64,000 bases of DNA from positions 62,001 to 126,000 of the forward strand of contig CAWKDG010000007.1 in assembly GCA_963848355.1 (NCBI GenBank), written 5' to 3'. The notes under the pieces were generated by a model. It was not told where the DNA came from. It saw nothing but the letters and a program-made list of their open reading frames with translations, and made no database searches. The translations under genes were made by a program, and so were the position numbers. Origin of the DNA: CAWKDG01 sp963848355. Lineage in GTDB: Bacteria; Actinomycetota; Acidimicrobiia; Acidimicrobiales; UBA8190. Positions 1-8,463 of this stretch are shown piece after piece (position 1 is the stretch's first letter; each line of letters opens with the position of its first letter).

Positions 1-1
1 G

Positions 2-208
2 GGTACCACGATCGCCTCCGCCGGTGGCCACGGGATGATGTGGGGTCCCGGTGTGGCCCGCGCCGCCGCCGACCTGGCCCTCACCGGGTCGAGCCCGGTG
101 GTCGACACGGGACCGCTCGGCCTCGACCGCTTCGACGACGACGGACGCAGTCGGCTCGAACCTGATCCCGTCGCTCTTCCGTTCCCGGAAAGGACATCAA
201 TCACATGA
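2..208 (+). CDS. FAD-dependent oxidoreductase, C-terminal fragment (partial)
   Basis: An open frame enters from the left edge and runs 68 codons to a TGA at 206-208. It reads GGHGMMWGPGVARAAADLAL and later LGLDRFDDDGRSRL. This is the pattern seen at the C-terminus of DAO-type flavoenzymes (sarcosine, dimethylglycine and D-amino acid oxidase relatives), where the Gly-rich GHG segment contacts FAD. Its stop overlaps the ATG of the next gene (ATGA), so the two are probably co-transcribed and translationally coupled. The neighbouring amine-utilisation genes suggest an amine or amino acid substrate, but only the last part of the protein is visible, so specificity cannot be judged. Confidence 0.7.
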   Translation, partial: GTTIASAGGHGMMWGPGVARAAADLALTGSSPVVDTGPLGLDRFDDDGRSRLEPDPVALPFPERTSIT

Positions 209-561
209 CCGGCGACACCCTGCCCATCACCCCGTTCCTCCGCCACGCCGACACGATCACCGACCTCGAGGACTGGGGGGCCCTCAAGGAGGCCACCGGT
301 GAGGAGATGACGACGGCCGGATTGACGTTGTGGAGCGATGGCGACCAGGAGATCGGGATCTGGGAGTGCACGCCCGGGCCGTCGCGCTGGCTACTCGAGA
401 CCCACGAGTTCGTTCACGTCGTCGGCGGGCGGATGACCGTCACCGTCGATGGGGGAGAGCCGGTCGAACTGGCCACCGGAGACGCGGCGGTGTTCCCCAA
501 GGGATGGAGCGGCACGTGGGAGATCGCCGAGACGCTCCGCAAACTCTACGTGATCTTCTGA
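205..561 (+). CDS. Cupin domain protein (DUF861 / cupin_3 type)
   Basis: This is a 118-residue single-domain cupin. The pattern W-E-C-T-P-G-P-S-R-W, then THEFVHVVGGRMTVT, GDAAVFPKGWSGTWEI and a final LRKLYVIF, is typical of the cupin_3 group that includes ureidoglycine aminohydrolase-like proteins. Such small cupins often accompany amine-catabolic oxidoreductases, but their reaction is usually unknown. The start overlaps the stop of the upstream FAD oxidoreductase (ATGA). The 3' end overlaps the end of the convergent acyl-CoA synthetase by 16 bp. Confidence 0.85.
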   Translation: MTGDTLPITPFLRHADTITDLEDWGALKEATGEEMTTAGLTLWSDGDQEIGIWECTPGPSRWLLETHEFVHVVGGRMTVTVDGGEPVELATGDAAVFPKGWSGTWEIAETLRKLYVIF

Positions 562-2729
562 GCGGCCCGCCCCGAGGCGTCGGTCCCCGCCCCCTCCGGT
601 GCCGCCGGCGGTGTGCGGGTGAGGACGAGCGCATCGAGCGCCGAGCAACCCGTCGGGCCGCAACGCAAGGGGTTGACATCCAGCGCCTCGAGAACATCAC
701 CGAGTTCCGTGGCCAGGTGGGAGAGGGCGACGATGGCCCGCGCCGCCGCCTCCCGATCGACCGGTGCGCCACCGCGTACCCCGTCGAGCAGCGACGACAC
801 CTCCAGCGAGGCGAGCATGGCACGAGCGCGGGTCTGGTCGATCGGGGGCAGGCGCACGACCCGGTCGGCCATGATCTCCACCAGCACCCCTCCGGCGCCG
901 ACGACCACCAGCGGCCCGAGGTGGTGGTCGTGGACGATGCCGAGGGCGAGTTCCACGCCGTCCGGGGCGGTGGCGGCCACCAGCACCCGGGGACCCAGTC
1001 GACCCGACAGCCGGGCGTAGGCGGAGATGAGGGCATCGGCGCTGTCGATGCCGAGGACGACACCGCCCACATCGGACTTGTGGGCGACCGTGGGCTCGTC
1101 GGTCTTCAGCACGACCGGATATCCGAACGCATCGGCTGCCGTCACCGCGTCGGCCGATGTCGCCACCGATCGGGCACCGACCACGGGGAGGTCGTAGTCG
1201 GCCAGCAGATCGAGGGCCTCGGCCCCGCTGAGGGGGCCCGCCGTCAGGCGGTGGCGCCACCGCCGCTGCCGGTGGACGTCGACGGCGACTCTCGACGGCG
1301 CTCTCCCGGGGTCCATGGGCGTGTGACCCAGGAGATGCCGGAGAGCCAGGAGCCCGCTGCGGGTCCCCTCGAGGACCGGCACTCCTCCGGCTCTGATGCG
1401 CGTGGCCGTCGCCTCGTCGATGGCGCTCCCCAGATTGGACAGGACCACGACCGGCTTGGTCGTCGACCGGGCCACGTCGAGGACGGCCACCGGGTAGGCC
1501 TCGTCACCGTCGTACTCGGCGACCAGATCCACGGCCAGGGCCACGGCGCTGACCGCTTCGTCATCGGCCATGGCCTTCAACGACGCGCCGACCAGGCCCT
1601 CGGTGTCGGACCCCGTACCCCAGACGTCGAGGGGGTTGCTGGGAACGAGACCAGGGTCGAGCACGTCGGCCAGTCGCCGCCGTGTGTCCTCACCGATGGA
1701 GGCGAAGCGGAGACCGACCGATGCGGCCACGTCCACCACCAGGGCGCGCTCGGCTCCTGAATCATGGACGGAGGCGATGCCTCCCGGCCCCCGAGTCGGT
1801 CCGGCGCGCCGACCGGCCGCAAACAGCTCGAGAGTGTCGGCCATCTCGTCGAGGTCGCTCACCCGGATGACGCCGTAGGCGTCGAACAGCGCCTCCCAGG
1901 CGCCGTCGTCCCCGGCCAGGGCACCGGAATGGGCCGCCACCATGGCCCGTCCGGCATGTGATCCCCCGACGGTGAGGGCCACGACGGCGACATCCTGGCG
2001 TGCGGCTCGGTCGAGCGCAGCGCGCATGAGATCGGGCTCCCGCATGGTCTCCAACAGCAGGCCGACGACGCCGGTCTGTTCGAGGTCGAGCGCGTAGTCG
2101 AGGTAGGACGCCGTGGTGGTGACCAGCTCCTGGCCACTGGAGACGGCCACGGTGAACCCCAGGTGTCGGCGTGTCCGCAGCATGGCGGAGAAGACGGATC
2201 CTGAGTGGGTGATGAAGGCGACCGGTCCGCTCGGCAGGGGGTCCCGTTCGACGTAGCCGATGGACCGTAGGCCCCTGGTCACGTTGACGAATCCCATGCA
2301 ACCGCCTCCACAGACGGCCATGCCCGCCGAGCGGGCGATACCGGCGACGCGGTCACGCAGGTCCGTGCTTCCCGGATGGTCGGGATCGAAGAGGCTGCCG
2401 AAGATCACCGCCGAACGGTCACCGCGCTGCGCCGCCCGGCCCATCTCGGCCTCGACCGCGGCATCGGGTACGCCGAGGAGAACGAGGTCCACCGGACCCT
2501 CGACATCGTCGAGAGTGGCGAGGCAACGCCTCCCGCCGATCGTGTCGTAGCGGGGGTTCACCAACGAGATCTCTATGTCGGCCGCGCTACGCGACACCTC
2601 TGACACCAGGCGTTCGCCGAAGCTTCCCGGTCGTTCGCTGGCACCGACGATGGCGACCCTTCGGGCCTCCAGCATGGCCCGCACCGACGGCGGCACGGCG
2701 CCCCCGTCACCCTCGTCCGACGCAGTCAC
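546..2729 (-). CDS. Acyl-CoA synthetase (NDP-forming), fused alpha-beta type
   Basis: About 727 residues. The N-terminal CoA-binding Rossmann part begins VAIVGASERPGSFGE, followed by the two succinyl-CoA-synthetase-like domains. A C-terminal ATP-grasp domain carries YPVVLKTDEPTVAHKSDVGG. The family makes acyl-CoA from a carboxylate, CoA and a nucleoside triphosphate through a phosphohistidine. The GTG at 2729 is chosen because it overlaps the TGA of the upstream flavoprotein gene (GTGA), a classic coupled start; an ATG at 2816 would overlap far more. With the amine oxidoreductase upstream, a likely role is activating the carboxylate left after oxidative deamination (inference). Confidence 0.9.
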   Translation of the reverse strand: MTASDEGDGGAVPPSVRAMLEARRVAIVGASERPGSFGERLVSEVSRSAADIEISLVNPRYDTIGGRRCLATLDDVEGPVDLVLLGVPDAAVEAEMGRAAQRGDRSAVIFGSLFDPDHPGSTDLRDRVAGIARSAGMAVCGGGCMGFVNVTRGLRSIGYVERDPLPSGPVAFITHSGSVFSAMLRTRRHLGFTVAVSSGQELVTTTASYLDYALDLEQTGVVGLLLETMREPDLMRAALDRAARQDVAVVALTVGGSHAGRAMVAAHSGALAGDDGAWEALFDAYGVIRVSDLDEMADTLELFAAGRRAGPTRGPGGIASVHDSGAERALVVDVAASVGLRFASIGEDTRRRLADVLDPGLVPSNPLDVWGTGSDTEGLVGASLKAMADDEAVSAVALAVDLVAEYDGDEAYPVAVLDVARSTTKPVVVLSNLGSAIDEATATRIRAGGVPVLEGTRSGLLALRHLLGHTPMDPGRAPSRVAVDVHRQRRWRHRLTAGPLSGAEALDLLADYDLPVVGARSVATSADAVTAADAFGYPVVLKTDEPTVAHKSDVGGVVLGIDSADALISAYARLSGRLGPRVLVAATAPDGVELALGIVHDHHLGPLVVVGAGGVLVEIMADRVVRLPPIDQTRARAMLASLEVSSLLDGVRGGAPVDREAAARAIVALSHLATELGDVLEALDVNPLRCGPTGCSALDALVLTRTPPAAPEGAGTDASGRAAQKIT

Positions 2730-4378
2730 CCCCTCGAAGCGGAGCGACCGCGCAGTCGGGCCGCCAGGCCGCTCTTCGAGCGCTCGTCGGCCAGGGCCGC
2801 CCGGGCCGCCTGCCACCCGGGGATACCACAGACCCCACCACCGGCGTGGGTGGCCGACCCCCCGTTGTAAAGACCCTTGATCGGCGTGCGATAGTCGGCG
2901 TAGCCGGGTGCCGGGCGCATGTGGAACAGCTGCTCCAGCGAGAGCTCGCCGTGGAAGATGTTCCCACCGATGAGACCGTATTCGTGCTCCATCTCATAGG
3001 GGCCCACGACGTCACGGTGCAGGATCGAGGCCTTGAAGTTGGGGGCGACATCGTTGTAGCAGTCGATCATCCGATCGGCGTAGGCCTCGAGATCCTCGAG
3101 GTGGGGCGTGTCGCTCCACGTCTCGGGGACCCATTGCGTGAAGAGCGACATGATGTGAGTGCCGTCGGGACACAGCGTCTTGTCGAAGGTGGTGGGGATG
3201 ACCCCGTCACTGAACGGTCGTGCTGCCGCCCGACCTTCCCGTGCGTCCTGGAAGGCCCGCTCCATGTACTCGATCGAGGGCGCCATCTCCACCGACCCCG
3301 TGTGATGCTCGGCCAACTCCACCCCCGGGTCAGCCGTGAAGTCGGGGAGCTCGGACAGCGCCAGATTGATCTTCACGACTCCGCTCCGGGTCTTCCAGTG
3401 TTCGATGTCCTTCACGAAGTCGTCGGGGAGCTCCCTGCTGGCGATGTGGTCCAGGAACGCCGTCTGGGGATGCAGCGTCGTGACGACGACGGGGGCGAGA
3501 ATCTCCTCGCCGCTCTCCAGAGCCACGCCCCGGACCCGGCCGTTGGAGATGAGCGTCCGTGCCACCCTGGCGTCGGTGCGGATCTCGGCCCCGAAATGGC
3601 GTGCCGACCGCTCGATGGCGGCGGCCACTGCCCCCATCCCACCCTCGGGAAAGCCCCAATTGCCCAGGTGGCCGTCCCCGATGTCACCGATCGAGTGGTG
3701 CGCCATGACGTAGGCGGTCCCGGGCTCGCACGGTCCGGCCCAGGTACCGATGACCCCGTTGACGGCGATGGGCGCCTTCACCTGCCACGACTCGAACCAG
3801 TCATCGAGCAGGTCGGCGATGCTCATCGTCATGAGCCTGGTCACGTCGGCGACGGTCCGCACGTTGAGCCCACGTTGGCGCCAGGCCAAGCGCAGAGTGT
3901 TCTTGAGGTCGGCCGGCCGGCGCGAGCCGATGTTGGGGGGGACGGTGAGGAGCAGCGGACCGAGGACGTCGGCGAGCCCGGAGATCCATGCATCCCACAG
4001 CGGCATCGCCTCGGCGTCCTTCTTGGACCACTTGGCGATCTCCTCGTAGTTGCGCTTGGCGTCATCGGCGAAGATCTTGATCGAGCCGCCCTCGGGGAAG
4101 GCCTGGTAGTAGGGCCCCATGGGATAGACCTTGTAGCCGAATCGCTCGAGCTCGAGTTCGCGCATGATGGTCGGCGGCAAGAGGCTCATGACATAGGAGA
4201 GCCGGGTCACCTTGAACTCGGGAGCGTCGGGCCACGGGGACTCGGTGGTGGACGCCCCACCCGTCTTGTAGCGGCCCTCGAGCACGAGGGTCCGTGCGCC
4301 GGAGCGGGCCAGGTAGGCGCCCGACACCAGACCGTTGTGTCCGCCGCCCACCACGATTGTGTCGTACGCCGGGGTCAT
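2726..4378 (-). CDS. PYROXD2-like FAD-dependent oxidoreductase (phytoene desaturase/amine oxidase fold)
   Basis: 550 residues. The N-terminus YDTIVVGGGHNGLVSGAYLA is the dinucleotide-binding motif, followed by GGASTTE. The C-terminus carries LYNGGSATHAGGGVCGIPGW, the second FAD contact of the phytoene dehydrogenase-related group that includes PYROXD2 and CrtI relatives. No carotenoid genes lie nearby, so an amine or fatty substrate in the amine locus is more likely (inference). The ATG at 4378 has AAGAGGA upstream; an in-frame extension to 4591 would cross the operator and is rejected. The stop overlaps the acyl-CoA synthetase start. The promoter region holds operator site 1 of the TetR regulon. 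Confidence 0.88.
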   Translation of the reverse strand: MTPAYDTIVVGGGHNGLVSGAYLARSGARTLVLEGRYKTGGASTTESPWPDAPEFKVTRLSYVMSLLPPTIMRELELERFGYKVYPMGPYYQAFPEGGSIKIFADDAKRNYEEIAKWSKKDAEAMPLWDAWISGLADVLGPLLLTVPPNIGSRRPADLKNTLRLAWRQRGLNVRTVADVTRLMTMSIADLLDDWFESWQVKAPIAVNGVIGTWAGPCEPGTAYVMAHHSIGDIGDGHLGNWGFPEGGMGAVAAAIERSARHFGAEIRTDARVARTLISNGRVRGVALESGEEILAPVVVTTLHPQTAFLDHIASRELPDDFVKDIEHWKTRSGVVKINLALSELPDFTADPGVELAEHHTGSVEMAPSIEYMERAFQDAREGRAAARPFSDGVIPTTFDKTLCPDGTHIMSLFTQWVPETWSDTPHLEDLEAYADRMIDCYNDVAPNFKASILHRDVVGPYEMEHEYGLIGGNIFHGELSLEQLFHMRPAPGYADYRTPIKGLYNGGSATHAGGGVCGIPGWQAARAALADERSKSGLAARLRGRSASRG

Positions 4379-4418
4379 GGGGTCCTCTTTTCGTGCCGCG
4401 GGGACGGGCCCCGTCCTG

Positions 4419-4439
4419 TTTGACTGATCGTTCAGTCTA
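4419..4439. promoter_or_regulatory. TetR operator, site 1 (divergent promoter)
   Basis: The palindrome GACTGATCGTTCAGTC at 4422-4437 has perfect 6-bp arms around TCGT. It sits between the divergent PYROXD2-like gene and the TetR gene. The same core recurs at 9784-9803 and 11265-11284. The TTGACT at its left edge resembles a -35 box, so binding would be expected to block transcription. Confidence 0.8.
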
Positions 4440-4526
4440 GGCGCTGGTACCGTAGCGGACAAGGTGCTCCGGGGCGCGACCGGCCCCGGCGGGCCGACGG
4501 TGGCGGACAGACCCGGAAAGGTGACT

Positions 4527-5222
4527 ATGGCGAGTGACGAAGCGGTCGGCGCCGACGTGACCGTGTCCGCCGACCGGCGGCGCGACCACATGCTCCGGGC
4601 TGCCCTCGAGGTGATTGCCGAGAGGGGATTCCCCGAGACCCGGATCGCCGATGTGGCCGAGCGCGCCGGGACCAGCCCGGCGCTGGTGATCTACTACTTC
4701 AAGACCAAAGACAGTCTGCTGACCGAGGCCATGCGCTACGCCGAGGACTCCTGGTACGACCTCGGTGCCCGTCGTATGGAGGTCATCGACACCGCGGCCA
4801 GGCGGCTCGAGGAGATCGTGGCCATGACGTGCCTGCCGCAGGCCGATGCTGAGCTTCCCGACTCGTGGATCCTCTGGCTCGACCTCTGGGCCCAGTCCGT
4901 GCGGCACCCCGAGGTGGCGCGGGTGCGCGAGGAATTCGACGCCCACTGGCGTGAGACCATCGCCGGCGTGGTGCGCGATGGACAGGAGTCGGGAGAGTTC
5001 GGCGAGATCGATGCCGCCGAGTTCTCGGTCACCCTGTCGGCCCTCCTCGACGGATTCGCCATCCAAATCGCCTTGGACGATCCCGTCGTCGAGCCGGTAC
5101 GGGCGTTCGAGGCCAGCATGAGATTCGCGGCGCAGTCGTTGGGCTTCCCGTGGAAGCCGACGAAAGGGAAGCGCTCCGGTCCACCGGCCAGGAATCCACC
5201 GGCCAAGAAGTCGAAGAGATGA
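4527..5222 (+). CDS. TetR/AcrR family repressor, BetI-type C-terminal domain
   Basis: 231 residues. The helix-turn-helix is RIADVAERAGTSPALVIYYF. The ligand domain carries SWILWLDLWAQSVRHPEVAR and WRETIAGVV, the pattern of the BetI/TetR_C_6 group that often senses choline, amines or polyamines. A basic Pro/Lys-rich tail ends the protein. The ATG at 4527 is preferred because GGAAAGG lies at the right spacing; the longer frame from 4464 has no ribosome site. It lies divergent from the flavoprotein-ligase operon, upstream of the transporter ATPase, and next to operator site 1. It is therefore the natural candidate to bind all three sites. Confidence 0.9.
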   Translation: MASDEAVGADVTVSADRRRDHMLRAALEVIAERGFPETRIADVAERAGTSPALVIYYFKTKDSLLTEAMRYAEDSWYDLGARRMEVIDTAARRLEEIVAMTCLPQADAELPDSWILWLDLWAQSVRHPEVARVREEFDAHWRETIAGVVRDGQESGEFGEIDAAEFSVTLSALLDGFAIQIALDDPVVEPVRAFEASMRFAAQSLGFPWKPTKGKRSGPPARNPPAKKSKR

Positions 5223-5373
5223 CGGGTGACCGAGCCGAGGGGCGCACTGGTGCCGCCGATGGCGGCTACGTAGACTGAGGACCGGTTCACACGGTGCACG
5301 CATTCGCCCCAACCGGTCGGCATTGTCTCCCGTCGCCATCGGGTCGGGCATGACCACGGGAGCGGGAGGGGAG

Positions 5374-6525
5374 ATGGCCGGTGGCGAGGTCAAGATCGTC
5401 TCCCTGACCAAGCGGTTCGACGAGGTCGAAGCCGTCGCCGGCATCGATCTCCACATCTCCCGCGGTGAGTTCTTCTCGATCCTGGGACCCTCGGGGTGCG
5501 GAAAGACCACGACCCTGCGCCTGGTGGCGGGATTCGAACAACCGACCAGCGGTGCCATCCTTCTCGACGGCGTCGATGTGGCGAACACGCCGCCGCACAA
5601 GCGCAAAGTCAATACCGTCTTCCAGAGCTACGCCCTCTTCCCCTTCCTCACCGTGTCCGAAAACGTGGGTTTCGGCCTCCGATACCAGAGGCTCAGTAAG
5701 ACGGAGGTCACCGAGCGTGTCGGTGCCGCCCTCGAACTGGTGCAGCTGCTCGGATACGAAAAGCGCCGCCCCGGGCAACTGTCGGGAGGCCAACAACAAC
5801 GGGTGGCCCTCGCTCGTGCCCTCGTGCTCAATCCCGCCGTGCTCCTGCTCGACGAACCGCTCGGTGCGCTCGACGCCAAGCTGCGCCGCACCCTCCAGAT
5901 GGAGCTGAAGTCGTTGCAGGAAGCGGTGGGTATCACCTTCCTCTATGTCACCCACGACCAGGAAGAGGCGCTCACCATGTCGGACCGCCTGGCCGTGATG
6001 GAAGCGGGGAAGGTGGCCCAGGTGGGCACGCCCGTGGAGGTGTACGACGAGCCGGCCGACGCCTATGTCGCCGACTTCCTGGGCGTCTCCAACCTCATGG
6101 AGGCCCAAGCCGGCGGCGATGGCGGCGCCGGGGTCTGTCAGGTCCGTCTGGGGGAGTTCGAACTGTCGGCCGAACAGGGCATGACCGAGTGCACCGGCGC
6201 CGTGAAGGTGGCCATCCGTCCCGAGCGGGTCCAGATCGAGCCCTATGACGCACACGGGGCCAACCGCATCCCCGCCATGGTGGAGCGCCTCGTCTTTCTC
6301 GGGTCGTCCACCCAGATCATTCTGCGCTTGGCCCACGGAGACCAGATCCAGGCCCTCGTGCAGAACCAGGGTGGACCGCCCACCTGTCAACAGGGAACGG
6401 CCGTCCAGGCCCATCTGCCGGCCGACGCACTGCGAGTGCTCAGGGCGACCCCCGCGGCCGTCGACGCCTCGGTGGCCGTCCCGACGGCGCCACCGGTGGG
6501 CGTCGCCTCACCACCGGTGTTCTGA
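5374..6525 (+). CDS. ABC transporter ATP-binding protein, spermidine/putrescine type (PotA-like)
   Basis: 383 residues. Walker A is GPSGCGKTTT, the signature is LSGGQQQR and Walker B is VLLLDEPLGALD, followed by the switch His in YVTHDQEEAL. A C-terminal TOBE region (AIRPERVQIE) follows, as in PotA. The frame also has a TTG at 5323 and an ATG at 5350. The ATG at 5374 is chosen because GGGAGGG directly precedes it. The gene is convergent with the permease/binding-protein operon, an unusual split in which ATPase and regulator share one transcript and the membrane parts the other. It should energise import of a cationic amine. Confidence 0.88.
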   Translation: MAGGEVKIVSLTKRFDEVEAVAGIDLHISRGEFFSILGPSGCGKTTTLRLVAGFEQPTSGAILLDGVDVANTPPHKRKVNTVFQSYALFPFLTVSENVGFGLRYQRLSKTEVTERVGAALELVQLLGYEKRRPGQLSGGQQQRVALARALVLNPAVLLLDEPLGALDAKLRRTLQMELKSLQEAVGITFLYVTHDQEEALTMSDRLAVMEAGKVAQVGTPVEVYDEPADAYVADFLGVSNLMEAQAGGDGGAGVCQVRLGEFELSAEQGMTECTGAVKVAIRPERVQIEPYDAHGANRIPAMVERLVFLGSSTQIILRLAHGDQIQALVQNQGGPPTCQQGTAVQAHLPADALRVLRATPAAVDASVAVPTAPPVGVASPPVF

Positions 6526-6534
6526 GCTCGCCGC

Positions 6535-7521
6535 TCACATCCCGGCGATGCTGGTCATGGCGTCGTGCCGGCTGCTCCCGCGCTCACCGCGCGTCATCCA
6601 CCGGTAGGCGACGAGCCCGGCGGTGACGACGACGAAGGAGAACAACAGCATCATGGTGGCCAAGGCGTTCAGAGCCGGCCCACCGTTGCCCCCGTGTGTG
6701 TTGGCATAGATGATGACCGACATCGGTTGGGTGTTCGCCGTCGATGACAGGAGGTCGACGACGACGAAGTCGTCCACGACGCTGGCGAACACGAGAACGG
6801 CGCTGGCGAAGATGGCGGGCATCAACATAGGAACGAGAACCCGTCGGATCGCCTGGAGGCGCGACGCGCCGAGATCAGCCGCCGCCTCTTCGTAGGAGCT
6901 GCCGATCGAGACCAGGCGAGCGAGCACGATGATGGCCGGCCAGGAGAAGTTCCACGTCACCAGCCCGAGGACCTCCGCCACCGTGCCCAGGTGGATGAAG
7001 GTGAACAGCTGGGTGAAGAGGAAGAACATGGCCACGCCGAAGATCAACTCGGGAATGACGTAGGAGAAGACCATGACGAAGTTGAAACTGGTCGAGGTCC
7101 GTGTGTGCCACCGATGGATGCCGATGGCGAAGGCCACTCCGATCGGGACGGCGATCACCGTCGTGTAGACCGCCAGCCGGAGGGTCTGTTCGACCGCACT
7201 GCGCAACATCGGGTTGTGAAAGATGGAGTTGACGGGGTCGCCCCAGTACCACCGGACGGAGAATCCCTGCCACGCGCTCTGCGACTTGCCGTTGTTGAAG
7301 GAGAACAGGACGGCGATGGCGATGGGGGCCAGCGACCAGATCAGATAGAGCCACGTGAAGCCCTCGAGGATCCACGGGCGTCGCCAGGGGTTGCGCCAAG
7401 GGGGCCGCCACCGCCGCCGGTCGGGCCGCGGTGGCGGAGCGCCGGGCGGGGGACCGTCGTCGACGGCATCGGCCTCGATGGGGCGCATGACCTCCGGAGC
7501 CGAGGGGGTGGTCACCGACAT
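6535..7521 (-). CDS. ABC transporter permease, PotC-like
   Basis: 328 residues. A proline/arginine-rich cytoplasmic N-terminus precedes about six membrane helices. The coupling loop EEAAADLGASRLQAIRRVL matches the EAA motif that contacts the ATPase. The ATG at 7521 overlaps the TGA of the upstream permease (TGATG), so the start is secure. Its last bases run up to the convergent ATPase gene. With the PotB-like partner it forms the membrane channel of the amine importer. Confidence 0.88.
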   Translation of the reverse strand: MSVTTPSAPEVMRPIEADAVDDGPPPGAPPPRPDRRRWRPPWRNPWRRPWILEGFTWLYLIWSLAPIAIAVLFSFNNGKSQSAWQGFSVRWYWGDPVNSIFHNPMLRSAVEQTLRLAVYTTVIAVPIGVAFAIGIHRWHTRTSTSFNFVMVFSYVIPELIFGVAMFFLFTQLFTFIHLGTVAEVLGLVTWNFSWPAIIVLARLVSIGSSYEEAAADLGASRLQAIRRVLVPMLMPAIFASAVLVFASVVDDFVVVDLLSSTANTQPMSVIIYANTHGGNGGPALNALATMMLLFSFVVVTAGLVAYRWMTRGERGSSRHDAMTSIAGM

Positions 7522-8450
7522 CAGACGGCCTCCCTCGACGCCTTGCGCGTCTGGAAGACGTAGTACAGCATCGGCGCCAGGAGGAAGACCAGCAGCAACA
7601 ACGAGAGAGCGGCGCCCTGGGATTCCTGACTGGCGGTGTTGAGCTGACTGTCGATGACGTTCCCGATCATCGAGGTCGCCTCCGATCCGGAGAGCATCTG
7701 GTTGGTGAAGTAGTCGCCGACCATGGGCAGCACCGTGATCAGCATCCCCGTCAGGATCGTCTGGCGGCTCAAGGGGAGGGTGATCCGGACGAAGGTCCGG
7801 ATCCGGTTGAGACCCAGATCCCTCCCGGCTTCGATCAGCCTTTGGTCGATGCGGTCGAGCCCGGCGTAGAGGACGAGGATCAGGTACGGGATGTAGCCGT
7901 AGACCAGGCCGAGGATGACGGTGACGGACTTTCCACCGAGCCAGTTGACGGGCTGACTGATCAGGTGGACGTCCACCAGGGCCCGGTTGATGTACCCGTC
8001 GGTCTGCAGGAGGTCGATCCACGCCAGCATCCGCATCATGTAGCTGATCCAGAACGGGGCGATCAGAAGGGCCAGGAACAACACCTTGCGCCGCCCGGCG
8101 AACCGGGTGACGAAGTAGGCGGCGGGATAGGCGATGAGCAGGGACAGGACCGATGCGATGGCGACGTAGACGAGAGTGCGGACGAAGATCGGGCCGACGA
8201 AGGCCGACTGCCCGACGAAGTCGTGGTAGACGGCGGTGAAATTGGCCGCCGTCCAGTGGAGCGGGTCCCACACCGGCTCCGGCGACTCGAAGATCTCATT
8301 CAGCTTCCCCCCGGCGATGGCCAGGACGGCGTAGAAGGGGACGATGAAGAGGACGGCCAGCCAGATGATCCCGGGCATGGCGAAGGCGGCCCACACCCAT
8401 CGGTTCCGGTCCCGGTCGTCCCACATGCGCCTGCGGTCCCCCCGGGCCAT
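7521..8450 (-). CDS. ABC transporter permease, PotB-like
   Basis: 309 residues with six predicted membrane segments. The loop LIEAGRDLGLNRIRTFVRI is the EAA coupling motif, and FWISYMMRMLAWIDLL is the region conserved in PotB permeases. It starts 13 bp after the binding-protein gene and its stop overlaps the next permease. The order binding protein, PotB, PotC on one transcript is typical of polyamine importers, apart from the ATPase being on the opposite strand. Confidence 0.9.
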   Translation of the reverse strand: MARGDRRRMWDDRDRNRWVWAAFAMPGIIWLAVLFIVPFYAVLAIAGGKLNEIFESPEPVWDPLHWTAANFTAVYHDFVGQSAFVGPIFVRTLVYVAIASVLSLLIAYPAAYFVTRFAGRRKVLFLALLIAPFWISYMMRMLAWIDLLQTDGYINRALVDVHLISQPVNWLGGKSVTVILGLVYGYIPYLILVLYAGLDRIDQRLIEAGRDLGLNRIRTFVRITLPLSRQTILTGMLITVLPMVGDYFTNQMLSGSEATSMIGNVIDSQLNTASQESQGAALSLLLLVFLLAPMLYYVFQTRKASREAV

Positions 8451-8463
8451 CGTCAGGTGCCTC

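Noticed and set aside
2726..4378. Phytoene desaturase for carotenoids
   Set aside because: No phytoene synthase or other carotenoid gene is nearby; the sequence is closer to the PYROXD2-like branch and the locus is amine-related.
2846..4423. 525-codon plus-strand frame opposite the PYROXD2-like gene
   Set aside because: Shadow frame: the minus-strand protein has full FAD motifs, and the plus frame has none.
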